Assembly: GCA_024644185.1 (NCBI GenBank)
Contig: JAHELM010000161.1
Coordinates: forward strand, 1-6,242
DNA from: Rhodospirillales bacterium
GTDB lineage: Bacteria > Pseudomonadota > Alphaproteobacteria > UBA8366 > JADFVY01
Reading direction: 5' to 3'
DNA: 6,242 bases
Shown here in pieces: positions 1-6,242 of the stretch (position 1 is the stretch's first letter; every line of letters begins with the position of its first letter). The notes beneath the pieces were generated by a model that was given only the letters and a program-made list of their open reading frames with translations, had not been told where the DNA came from and searched no databases. The position numbers were made by a program, and so were the translations under genes.

Positions 1-122
1 CGGCATTGCGGCGTGCTTCGGCCGGCGCACGACAATCCACAACCGGCGGCAACCGGCCGGCAATCCGGTCCGGCTGGAGCCGGAGAATGGGTCTTGGGCC
101 GGCCGGTGCGGGAAGCCGATGC

Positions 123-163
123 GGGATTTCGACAGGCAGCGTTATCCTGTCCCGTCGAATCCC
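123..163 (-). terminator. Imperfect hairpin downstream of trpS, possible terminator
   Basis: On the plus strand GGGATTTCGAC (123-133) pairs with GTCGAATCCC (154-163), giving about ten base pairs with one bulged T. An alternative or inner stem is GACAGG (131-136) with CCTGTC (146-151). The structure begins 27 nt after the trpS stop codon. It has no T-tract on the transcribed minus-strand side, so it is not a textbook intrinsic terminator. It could instead stabilise the 3' end or stop polymerase with Rho. The rest of bases 1-190 shows no convincing gene. Confidence 0.4.
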
Positions 164-190
164 TCAATCGGTCCGCGTCGGCGATGCCGC

Positions 191-1192
191 CTAGGCGCGG
201 ACGAAACCGACGATGTCCATGACCTCGTCCAGGATCGGCCGGCTGAGGGCGCGCGCGCGCCCGGCGCCGTCGCGCAGCACCGCATCGAGATAGGCGGTAT
301 CGGCGATAAGACGGTTCATCTCGCCGGCGATCGGCCCCAGCTTTTCGACGCAGAGGTCGGCCAGGCGCTGCTTGAAGGCGGAAAACTGCTGGCCGCCGAC
401 CTCGCGCAGGACCGCGGCGACGGTCGTGTCGGCCAGGGCGGCGTAAATGACGACGAGGTTCTTGGCTTCCGGCCGGGCCTCCAGCCCCGCCGGTTCCGAC
501 GGCAGCGGCTCCGGGTCGGTCTTGGCCTTGCGGATCTTCTGGGCGATCGCGTCGGCATCGTCGGTCAGGTTGATGCGACTGTAGTCCGACGGATCGGATT
601 TCGACATCTTCTTCGCGCCGTCGCGCAGCGACATGACGCGCGTCGCCTCGCCCAGGATCAACGGTTCGGTGAGCGGGAAGAACCCCGGCACGCCGAAGTC
701 GTTGTTGAACTTCTGCGCAATGTCGCGGGCCAGCTCCAGATGCTGCTTCTGGTCCTCGCCGACGGGCACGTGCGTCGCCTTGTAGGCCAGGATGTCCGCC
801 GCCATCAGGTTCGGATAGGAATAGAGGCCCACCGACGCGTTCTCGCGATCCTTGCCCGCCTTTTCCTTGAACTGGGTCATCCGGTTCAGCCAGCCGAGCC
901 GGGCGACGCAGTTGAAGATCCAGGCCAGCTGCGCGTGGTCGGGGTTCTGGCTCTGGTTGAAGACGATATTCTTCTTCGGATCGATGCCGGCGGCGATCAG
1001 GATCGCCGTCACCTCGCGGATCGCGCGCCGCAACTCGGCCGGTTCCTGCCAGACGGTGATCGCGTGCAGATCGACCACGCAGTAGATCGATTCGTAATCG
1101 TGCTGCAGCCGCACCCAGTTGCGCACCGCGCCCAGATAATTGCCGAGATGCAGGTTTCCGGTGGGCTGGATGCCCGAGAATATCCGGCTCAT
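191..1192 (-). CDS. trpS: Tryptophanyl-tRNA synthetase
   Basis: This is a complete 333-residue class I aminoacyl-tRNA synthetase, a cytoplasmic enzyme that charges tRNA(Trp) with tryptophan using ATP. The Rossmann catalytic core opens at the N-terminus with SGIQPTGNLHLGNYLGA; its HLGN (residues 15-18) is the family form of the HIGH signature. The second ATP-binding signature, KMSKS, is intact at residues 195-199. Between them lie the typical TrpS segments MAADILAY (130-137) and PVGEDQKQH (143-151), the region that forms the tryptophan pocket. Length is normal for bacterial TrpS, and the C-terminal helical anticodon-binding part is complete. The ATG at 1192-1190 gives the usual short N-terminus before FSGIQPTG. 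A GGAG ribosome-binding site lies 9 nt upstream (plus-strand ctcc at 1202-1205), the clearest one in the window. The gene follows murJ after 61 bp and may be read from the same transcript. No leader peptide or T-box-like element is visible. Confidence 0.98.
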   Translation of the reverse strand: MSRIFSGIQPTGNLHLGNYLGAVRNWVRLQHDYESIYCVVDLHAITVWQEPAELRRAIREVTAILIAAGIDPKKNIVFNQSQNPDHAQLAWIFNCVARLGWLNRMTQFKEKAGKDRENASVGLYSYPNLMAADILAYKATHVPVGEDQKQHLELARDIAQKFNNDFGVPGFFPLTEPLILGEATRVMSLRDGAKKMSKSDPSDYSRINLTDDADAIAQKIRKAKTDPEPLPSEPAGLEARPEAKNLVVIYAALADTTVAAVLREVGGQQFSAFKQRLADLCVEKLGPIAGEMNRLIADTAYLDAVLRDGAGRARALSRPILDEVMDIVGFVRA

Positions 1193-1201
1193 GGGTGTGG
1201 A

Positions 1202-1205
1202 CTCC
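1202..1205 (-). promoter_or_regulatory. Ribosome-binding site of trpS
   Basis: Minus-strand GGAG is followed by a 9-nt spacer and the trpS ATG. It is the only clear Shine-Dalgarno match before any of the three complete genes, and it supports the chosen trpS start. Confidence 0.65.
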
Positions 1206-1220
1206 GTGAACGTGTGAGGC

Positions 1221-1252
1221 GCGGCGCGTTTATCGCCGCTCGGGCGCGCCCG
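1221..1252 (-). other. Inverted repeats in the murJ-trpS gap
   Basis: Immediately after the murJ stop codon there is a 12-base perfect palindrome, CGGGCGCGCCCG (1241-1252). It is followed on the minus strand by a stem-loop made by GCGGCG (1221-1226) and CGCCGC (1234-1239) with a 7-nt loop. There is no T-tract. The stem-loop ends 15 nt upstream of the trpS GGAG ribosome-binding site. It could slow polymerase or protect a processed 3' end. In DNA this G+C-rich, such repeats also arise by chance. Confidence 0.3.
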
Positions 1253-1253
1253 G

Positions 1254-2816
1254 TCAAGCGGCTGGCGGCGTCCGGCGGCGGAGCAGCGACGAGAAATCGC
1301 GCGGATGCATGGCGCCGGTGGCCATCGCCACCGCCAGGTAGACCGCCGCGCCGGCGAGGACGACCAATGTCAGCCCGGAGATCCGGGACGCCAGGGAGCC
1401 GGCGAACATCCCCGCCAGCGCCCCCTTCAGCCCCCACAGCACCGCCGCCATCGCCGCCGCCGCGGCCAGGATTCGCGGTACCCGGCGGCGCAGCCGCTCG
1501 TCGGTCCGCAGCTGGCCGCGCCGGTGCAGGATCAGGCCCAGCGCCCCGGCATTGGCCCAGGCGGCAAGCCCGGTGGCCAGCGCGATGCCCACATGCCGCA
1601 GCACCGGCATCAGCATGACCGCCAGCACGATGTTCAGGATCACCGCGCCGACCGCCACCTTCATCGGCGTCATGGTGTCCTCGCGGGCATAGAATCCGGG
1701 CTGGAACGCCTTGATCAGGACATAGGCCGGCAGGCCGACCGCGAATGCGGCCAGGGCCATCGCCGTCGGCCCGGTGTGTTCGGCCAGGAAGGCGCCGCGC
1801 TGATAGGCCACCTGGATGATCAGGTCGGGCACCGCAAGGAAGGCAGCCGCCGCCGGCACGGTCAGGAACAGGGCGAATTCGATGGCCCGGTTCTGGCTAT
1901 GGGCCGCGGCCTCCATCTGGCCGCCGCGCAACTGGCGCGTCATCGTCGGCAGCAGCGCGATGCCGACCGAGACGCCGACCACGCCCAGGGGAAACTGGTT
2001 CAGCCGGTCGGCGAGATAGAGATAGCTGACCGAACCCTGCGGCAGCAGCGAGGCCAGGAACAGGTCGACCAGCAGGTTGATATGCACCACGCCGGCGCCG
2101 ATCACGCCCGGCAGCATCACCCGAAACAGGCGCCTGACCCCCGGCGTCAGCCGCGGCCGCGGCAGATGCGGCAGGATGCCGGCACGGCGGCAGACCACGG
2201 CCAGCCACAGGAACTGGCCGATGCCCGCGACCGCCACGCCCCAGGCCAGGGCCTGGCCCGGCAGGTCGAGCACGCCACCGCGGATCAGCAGCAGCGTGGC
2301 GATCATGACGATGTTCAGCAGGATCGGCGCGGCGGCGGCGGCGGCAAACCGCTCCATGGAATTCAACATGCCGCTGAGCATCGCGGTCAGGGCCATGAAC
2401 AGCAGATAGGGGAAGGTGATCCGGGTCAGCTCGACGGTCAGGGCGAATTTGTCCGGCTGGTCCGACCAGCCTGGCGCGATGCCGTACATCAGCCAGGGCA
2501 TGGCGACCATCGCCCCGGCGGTCAGCGCCAGCATCCACACCGCCATGACGGCGGCAACCTCGCCGGCGAAGGCCCGCGCCGGCGCCGCCCCGTCGCTGTG
2601 CAGGCGCCCGGCATAGAGCGGCACGAAGGCGGCGTTGAAGGCGCCCTCGGCGAACATGCGGCGGAAGAAATTGGGAAACTTGAACGCCATGATGAAGGCG
2701 TCGGCGATCATTCCCGGCCCCAGCACCGAGGCCAGCAGAATCTCGCGCGCAAAGCCGAGCACGCGGCTGATCATCGTGTAGGAACCGACCGAGGCGATGG
2801 AGCGGAGCAGGGACAT
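1254..2816 (-). CDS. murJ: Lipid II flippase MurJ (MviN)
   Basis: This is a complete 520-residue polytopic inner-membrane protein of the MOP exporter superfamily. MurJ moves lipid-linked peptidoglycan precursor (lipid II) to the outer face of the cytoplasmic membrane. Hydrophobic segments alternate with short loops along the whole length, consistent with the family's 14 helices. Residues known to be important in E. coli MurJ are present with the same N-terminal numbering: R18 and R24 in SRVLGFAR, D39 in ADAF, K46, R52 and E57 in FFRRMFAEGAF. R271 in LADRLNQFPLG matches the central-cavity arginine near residue 270. This co-linearity from residue 1 supports the ATG at 2816-2814. No good Shine-Dalgarno sequence precedes it. 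The gene starts 54 bp after glnD and ends 61 bp before trpS. A run of six alanines at 158-163 is encoded partly by a GGC/GCC repeat and looks harmless. The C-terminal tail (about 502-520) is basic and probably cytoplasmic. Confidence 0.97.
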   Translation of the reverse strand: MSLLRSIASVGSYTMISRVLGFAREILLASVLGPGMIADAFIMAFKFPNFFRRMFAEGAFNAAFVPLYAGRLHSDGAAPARAFAGEVAAVMAVWMLALTAGAMVAMPWLMYGIAPGWSDQPDKFALTVELTRITFPYLLFMALTAMLSGMLNSMERFAAAAAAPILLNIVMIATLLLIRGGVLDLPGQALAWGVAVAGIGQFLWLAVVCRRAGILPHLPRPRLTPGVRRLFRVMLPGVIGAGVVHINLLVDLFLASLLPQGSVSYLYLADRLNQFPLGVVGVSVGIALLPTMTRQLRGGQMEAAAHSQNRAIEFALFLTVPAAAAFLAVPDLIIQVAYQRGAFLAEHTGPTAMALAAFAVGLPAYVLIKAFQPGFYAREDTMTPMKVAVGAVILNIVLAVMLMPVLRHVGIALATGLAAWANAGALGLILHRRGQLRTDERLRRRVPRILAAAAAMAAVLWGLKGALAGMFAGSLASRISGLTLVVLAGAAVYLAVAMATGAMHPRDFSSLLRRRTPPAA

Positions 2817-2846
2817 GGGCCGAGAGATAGCCGATCGGCGCGGCGG

Positions 2847-2879
2847 AAAAAAGGCGAATCGCCGAAGGCGCTATTCGGC
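2847..2879 (-). terminator. Overlapping hairpins and T6 tract between glnD and murJ
   Basis: Reading the minus strand, GCCGAA (2879-2874) pairs with TTCGGC (2866-2861) around a 7-nt loop that includes the glnD stop codon. Next comes GGCG-ATT-CGCC (2863-2853), a short G+C stem followed at once by six T residues (2852-2847). The two stems share bases 2861-2863, so they cannot both form fully. The T-tract makes a weak intrinsic terminator or attenuator plausible, but the 4-bp terminator stem is short and read-through into murJ is likely. Confidence 0.35.
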
Positions 2880-5642
2880 GGCGGCGCTGGCCCGTGCCGC
2901 CGCGGCGTGCTGGTTCGCCTTGTCGAGGATCGGAATCAGTCGTTCCCGGATCTGCGCCAGCTTGCCCTCATGCTCGACCTTCATGCCGAACACGTCGCGC
3001 ACATAGAACACGTCGACCACGCGTTCGCCGTAGGTCGAGATCTTGGCGCTGGCGATCTGCAGGCCCAGATCGGTCAGGGCCCCGGTCACGTCGTACAGCA
3101 ATCCCGGCCGGTCGCGCCCGTTGACCTCGATCACCGTATAGGTGCGGCTGGCGCCGTTGTCGATCAGCACGCGCGGCGGCACGGTGAAGACGCGGGTGCG
3201 GCTGGGCAGCGCCGGCGGGGTCTCCAGCGTCGTGCCGGGCCGCAGCTTGCCGGCCAGCGACTGCTCGATCGTGGCCGGCAGGCGCCCCAGCTTGTCCGGC
3301 CGGTCGAAGGCGCCGCCCTCGGCGTCCTGCACCCAGAACACGTCCAGCGCCATGCCGTCGGAGAAGGTGTTGATGCGGGCATTCACGATCGTCGCGCCGC
3401 TGACCGCCAGCGCCCCGGCGATACGGCTGAACAGGCCCGGATGGTCGGGCGTATAGACGGTGACCTCGGTGACCGCGTGGTAGGAATCGACCTCGGTGGC
3501 GACGGTCAGCGGCCGTCCCGCCTCGTCGGCGGCGCGCACCAGATCGGCCTGGCGAACCAGCTGGCCGGTATCGAAGCTCAGCCAATAGCGCGGATTGCCG
3601 CGATGCAGATGCGCCTCCAGCCGGTCTTCCGGCCAACCGGCGAGGCCCTCGCGCAGGGCCGCCTTCGCCGCTTCGGCGCGCGCCTGGCGCACCTCGGAGG
3701 CGGAGCTGCCGGCAATGATGTCCTCGGCCAGATGATAGAGTTCGCGCAGCAGCGAGGCCTTCCAGCCGTTCCACACCTGCGGGCCGACGGCGCGGATATC
3801 GGCAACGGTCAGGCACAACAGCAGGCGGAGCCGTTCCGGCGACTGCACCAGCTCGGCGAAATCGGCGATCGTCTTGGGATCGTTGAGGTCGCGTTTGAAG
3901 GCGGTGCGGCTCATCGCCAGATGGTGTTCGACCAGCCAGGCCACGGTTTCGGTCTGCGCCGGCGTCAGGCCGAGACGCGGGCACAGGCGGCGGGCGATGC
4001 GCGCGCCGAGAATCGAATGGTCGCCGCCGCGGCCCTTGGCGATATCGTGCAGCAGGACCGCGACATACAGCACCTCGCGCGACAGCACGTGACCGACGAT
4101 GCCGGTGGCGAGCGGCAATTCGTCGCTCAGCAGCCCCTGCTCGATGCGGTTGACGATACCGATGGCGAAGATGGTGTGCTCGTCCGTCGTGTACACATGG
4201 TACATGTCGTACTGCATCTGCGCGACGACACGGCCGAAATCCGGCACGAACTTGCCGAAGACGCCGGCCTCGTTCATCCGGCGGAGCGTGATCTCGGGAT
4301 CCTTCCGCGAGGTCAGGATATCCATGAAGATACGGTTCGCTTCCGGGCTTTCGCGCATCGCCTTGTCGATGCGGGCGAGATTGCGCGTCACCTGGTACAG
4401 CGCGTCCGGATGGATATCCACTTCGTGCTTCTGCGCCACCGCGAACAGCCGCAGCAGGTCGATCGGCCGGTCGCGCAGATGCGTGCGCGAGGGTAGCGCC
4501 AGCCGCCCGCCCTCCAGCGGAAAGCCCTCGACCTCCCTGTTGAACAGGCCCATTCCCGGCAGGCGCAGGCGCCGTCGCCGCTGATGCCGCGCCTCCAGCG
4601 CCGCGCAATAGATGCGCGTCAGGTCGCCGACATCCTTGGCGACCAGGAAATAGTGCTTCATGAAACGCTCGACGCCCTTGGCGCCGGCCCGCGCCACGTA
4701 GCCCATGCGGCTGGCCAGTTCCTGCTGCACGTCGAAGGTCAGGCGATCCTCCGGCCGGCCGGTGAGATAGTGCAGGTGGAAGCGCAGCGTCCACAGGAAG
4801 TCGTGTGCCTTGCGGAAGCGGCCGGCCTCGGCGGCGCCGATCAGCCCGCGCGACACCAGTTCGCGCACGTCGTCCACCTGGTAGAGATACTTGCCGATCC
4901 AGTACAGCGTCTGCAGGTCGCGCAAGCCGCCCTTGCCGTCCTTGATATTGGGCTCCAGCACATAGCGCGAATCGCCCATGCGCCGGTGCCGGTCGTCGCG
5001 TTCGCGCAGCTTGGCCTCGACGAATTCCGGGCCGCTGTCGGCGACGATCTCGCGCGCGAAGCGCCGGCGCAGCTCGGTGAACAGCCGCTTCACCCCCCAG
5101 ACGAAGCGCGCCTCCAGAATGCCGGTGCGGATGGTGATATCGGCCTGCGACTGGCGGATGCAGTCGTCCACCGACCGGGTCGCATGACCGACCTTCAGGC
5201 CCAGATCCCACAGCAGATAGAGCATGTGCTCGACCACCTGCTCGCCATAGGCCGTCTGCTTGTAGGGCAGCAGGAACAACAGGTCGATATCGGAGGCCGG
5301 CGCCAGTTCACCCCGGCCGTAGCCGCCGACCGCGACGATCGCCAGGTGCTCGGCCGCCGTCGGGTTGGCCACGCGGTACAGCCGGGTGACGGCGACGTCG
5401 TGCATCACCCGGACGATCTGGTCGATCAGAAAGCACAGGCCGGCGGCGCTGGCGGGGCCATCCGGCGTCGCCTCGAACCGGCGGCGCACCTCGGCGCGGC
5501 CCGCCTCCAGCGCGGCGCGATAGACATCCAGCAGCGCGGCCCGTCGGGCGGAATCGCCCGCCGCCGAATCCACCGCCGCCTGCGCCGCCTCCATCAGGAC
5601 GGCACGGTCGACGATCTCCCGCCTGTTTCGCAAACCGGACAT
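2871..5642 (-). CDS. glnD: Bifunctional PII uridylyltransferase / uridylyl-removing enzyme
   Basis: With the chosen start this is a 923-residue cytoplasmic glutamine sensor. In the known family it uridylylates PII proteins (GlnB/GlnK) when glutamine is low and removes UMP when it is high, controlling nitrogen assimilation. Domains run in order. The nucleotidyltransferase core has GGYGRGEL at 106-113 and SDID at 117-120, with catalytic Asp118 and Asp120. A GlnD linker helical domain contains NIKDGKGGLRDL (about 232-243). The HD hydrolase domain has H489, H532-D533, H573-H574 and probably D615. Two ACT domains lie at about 725-772 and 835-883, each with a D(H/R)PGL motif. All key residues are present, so both activities are expected. 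The ATG at 5642 is preferred because it gives the family-like N-terminus MSGLRNRREIVDRA and lies after the upstream stop. The frame stays open to an ATG at 5909, but the extra 89 residues overlap the upstream gene and are not GlnD-like. No strong ribosome-binding site is seen. The C-terminus ends in an alanine-rich tail. Confidence 0.97.
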   Translation of the reverse strand: MSGLRNRREIVDRAVLMEAAQAAVDSAAGDSARRAALLDVYRAALEAGRAEVRRRFEATPDGPASAAGLCFLIDQIVRVMHDVAVTRLYRVANPTAAEHLAIVAVGGYGRGELAPASDIDLLFLLPYKQTAYGEQVVEHMLYLLWDLGLKVGHATRSVDDCIRQSQADITIRTGILEARFVWGVKRLFTELRRRFAREIVADSGPEFVEAKLRERDDRHRRMGDSRYVLEPNIKDGKGGLRDLQTLYWIGKYLYQVDDVRELVSRGLIGAAEAGRFRKAHDFLWTLRFHLHYLTGRPEDRLTFDVQQELASRMGYVARAGAKGVERFMKHYFLVAKDVGDLTRIYCAALEARHQRRRRLRLPGMGLFNREVEGFPLEGGRLALPSRTHLRDRPIDLLRLFAVAQKHEVDIHPDALYQVTRNLARIDKAMRESPEANRIFMDILTSRKDPEITLRRMNEAGVFGKFVPDFGRVVAQMQYDMYHVYTTDEHTIFAIGIVNRIEQGLLSDELPLATGIVGHVLSREVLYVAVLLHDIAKGRGGDHSILGARIARRLCPRLGLTPAQTETVAWLVEHHLAMSRTAFKRDLNDPKTIADFAELVQSPERLRLLLCLTVADIRAVGPQVWNGWKASLLRELYHLAEDIIAGSSASEVRQARAEAAKAALREGLAGWPEDRLEAHLHRGNPRYWLSFDTGQLVRQADLVRAADEAGRPLTVATEVDSYHAVTEVTVYTPDHPGLFSRIAGALAVSGATIVNARINTFSDGMALDVFWVQDAEGGAFDRPDKLGRLPATIEQSLAGKLRPGTTLETPPALPSRTRVFTVPPRVLIDNGASRTYTVIEVNGRDRPGLLYDVTGALTDLGLQIASAKISTYGERVVDVFYVRDVFGMKVEHEGKLAQIRERLIPILDKANQHAAAARASAAAE

Positions 5643-5667
5643 GCCAACAGAAATGCGCGTCCAACCG

Positions 5668-5689
5668 AAAAAAAGCAAGCCGGCGCCGG
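5668..5689 (-). terminator. Palindrome plus T7 tract between the HEPN-like gene and glnD
   Basis: On the minus strand a perfect 10-base palindrome CCGGCGCCGG (5689-5680) is followed five bases later by seven T residues (5674-5668). This is 11 nt past the stop codon of the upstream gene. The usable stem is short because a perfect palindrome must give up its centre as loop, so it would be a weak terminator. The A/T-rich tract could alternatively form part of a glnD promoter; I see no convincing -35/-10 pair. Confidence 0.27.
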
Positions 5690-5700
5690 GTGTCCAGGGT

Positions 5701-6242
5701 TCAGTCCCATGCGCCATCGCCGAGACGGTCGAAGGCGCGTTCGAGCCGATCGGCCGATACCGCGGCACGGGCCAGGCCGATGCGGGCATAGACCGGCAGC
5801 ACGCCGCGCAGAACCGCCCGGGCCAGGCACTCGGCATCGGGCGCCATGGCGCCTGCTTCGGGGGCGAAGGGGGACAGGCCGCCATGCACGATTCGCGAGC
5901 GGCAGTCATAGACCGCGCGTGCCCGCGCCAGCCATTCGGCGGCGCCGCCGCCAGCCGCCCCGGCCTGATCTTCGCGCGCCGCGCCGGCGGCCAGCAGCGC
6001 CGCGCGCTGGGTCACCAGGCGCCAGATATCCGCGTGGTCGGCGGCGACCACCGCGCGCTCGATGGCGGCGACGAAATCGACGATACGCGCCGCGGCGGAA
6101 GTCTCGGCGAGGGCCGCGCCATACCACGAAACCGCCTCGCGAAATCGGGCCGCCAGCGGCCAGTTCAGCGCCGGATCGACCAGCGGCCGCAGGCAGCGCC
6201 CGGCGCCGTCCAGCCAGGCGCGCCCGGCACGGTCGCGCAGCC
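5701..6242 (-). CDS. Apea-like HEPN domain protein, partial (N-terminus outside window)
   Basis: A reading frame open to the window edge ends in TGA at 5703-5701 and gives 179 visible residues of a C-terminus. The sequence is alanine/arginine-rich and predicted mostly helical. It shows the layout I associate with Apea-like HEPN domains: a helix with RFREAVSWYGAAL (fragment residues 32-44), then a helix ending in FVAAIERAV with E61, then LVTQRAALL with R79, then YDCRSRIVHGG. The last segment contains an Rx4H motif, R114 to H119, matching the Rx4-6H signature of HEPN ribonucleases, although many HEPN proteins are not proven nucleases. Family assignment is from motif memory, not a search. GTG at 6051 is an internal valine rather than the start, because coding-like sequence continues upstream to the edge. 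The gene ends 58 bp before glnD on the same strand; any functional link to glnD is unproven. The N-terminal portion, and so any effector or sensor domain, cannot be seen. Confidence 0.72.
   Translation of the reverse strand, partial: LRDRAGRAWLDGAGRCLRPLVDPALNWPLAARFREAVSWYGAALAETSAAARIVDFVAAIERAVVAADHADIWRLVTQRAALLAAGAAREDQAGAAGGGAAEWLARARAVYDCRSRIVHGGLSPFAPEAGAMAPDAECLARAVLRGVLPVYARIGLARAAVSADRLERAFDRLGDGAWD

Noticed and set aside
1..30. Possible start of a further minus-strand gene (ATG at 6-4 or GTG at 30-28)
   Set aside because: At most ten codons are visible, there is no clear ribosome-binding site, and the encoded residues do not resemble the start of a universal stress protein or another family I can name.
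249..260. Alternating GC dinucleotide run, a possible Z-DNA-forming stretch
   Set aside because: It is inside trpS, encodes a normal part of the protein, and is expected from codon bias in G+C-rich DNA.
119..1618. A 499-codon plus-strand open frame antisense to trpS and the end of murJ
   Set aside because: It crosses the intergenic gap and both genes, ends in a low-complexity Pro/Arg/Ala stretch, and resembles no family. It is a composition-driven shadow.
2331..2345. Five tandem GGC triplets within murJ, a possible phase-variation tract
   Set aside because: The unit is three bases, so slippage would only add or remove alanines and would not switch the gene off. It is short and likely reflects codon bias.
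1305..4496. A 1063-codon open frame on the plus strand, antisense to murJ and glnD
   Set aside because: It lies opposite two firmly identified genes. Its translation is rich in His, Gln and Arg with no recognisable domain, which is the usual antisense shadow in G+C-rich coding DNA. Its length alone is not evidence of coding.
2968..5211. A 747-codon minus-strand frame inside glnD
   Set aside because: It is a same-strand out-of-frame shadow; the overlapping frame encodes every GlnD domain with intact motifs.
5643..5909. N-terminal extension of glnD by 89 residues to an upstream ATG
   Set aside because: The extension overlaps the HEPN-like gene in another frame and crosses the palindrome/T7 region. 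It contains Cys- and Pro-rich sequence unlike GlnD N-termini. The start at 5642 fits the family.
1..6242. CRISPR array, tRNA, insertion sequence or prophage remnants
   Set aside because: No evenly spaced direct repeats, tRNA-like cloverleaf, transposase-like frame or terminal inverted repeats were seen on reading both strands.

Overview
The window is G+C-rich bacterial chromosomal DNA. It holds three complete genes and one partial gene, all on the minus strand and read right to left. The order glnD, murJ, trpS together with the protein sequences suggests an alphaproteobacterium, probably Rhodospirillales-like. That assignment comes from gene order and protein style, not from a database search. 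Start and stop codons are intact, and no mobile element, tRNA, rRNA or CRISPR array is visible.

In transcription order: (1) 6242-5701 is the C-terminal part of a small alpha-helical protein cut by the window edge. It resembles the Apea-like HEPN family and carries an Rx4H motif. (2) 5642-2871 is glnD, the two-way uridylyltransferase/uridylyl-removing enzyme that senses glutamine and modifies PII proteins. (3) 2816-1254 is murJ, the lipid II flippase of peptidoglycan synthesis. (4) 1192-191 is trpS, tryptophanyl-tRNA synthetase. Intergenic gaps are short (58, 54 and 61 bp), so co-transcription is plausible. Each gap contains short inverted repeats, and the first two also have a T-tract on the coding strand, so transcription may be partly punctuated. 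The last 190 bases, downstream of trpS, contain no convincing gene but do contain an imperfect hairpin.

glnD, murJ and trpS are housekeeping genes for nitrogen signalling, cell-wall precursor export and translation. They are a conserved neighbourhood rather than one pathway. The least ordinary item is the HEPN-like gene directly upstream of glnD, where many relatives have mutS. The sequence gives no convincing evidence of a new multi-gene system; the findings below are modest and are scored that way.
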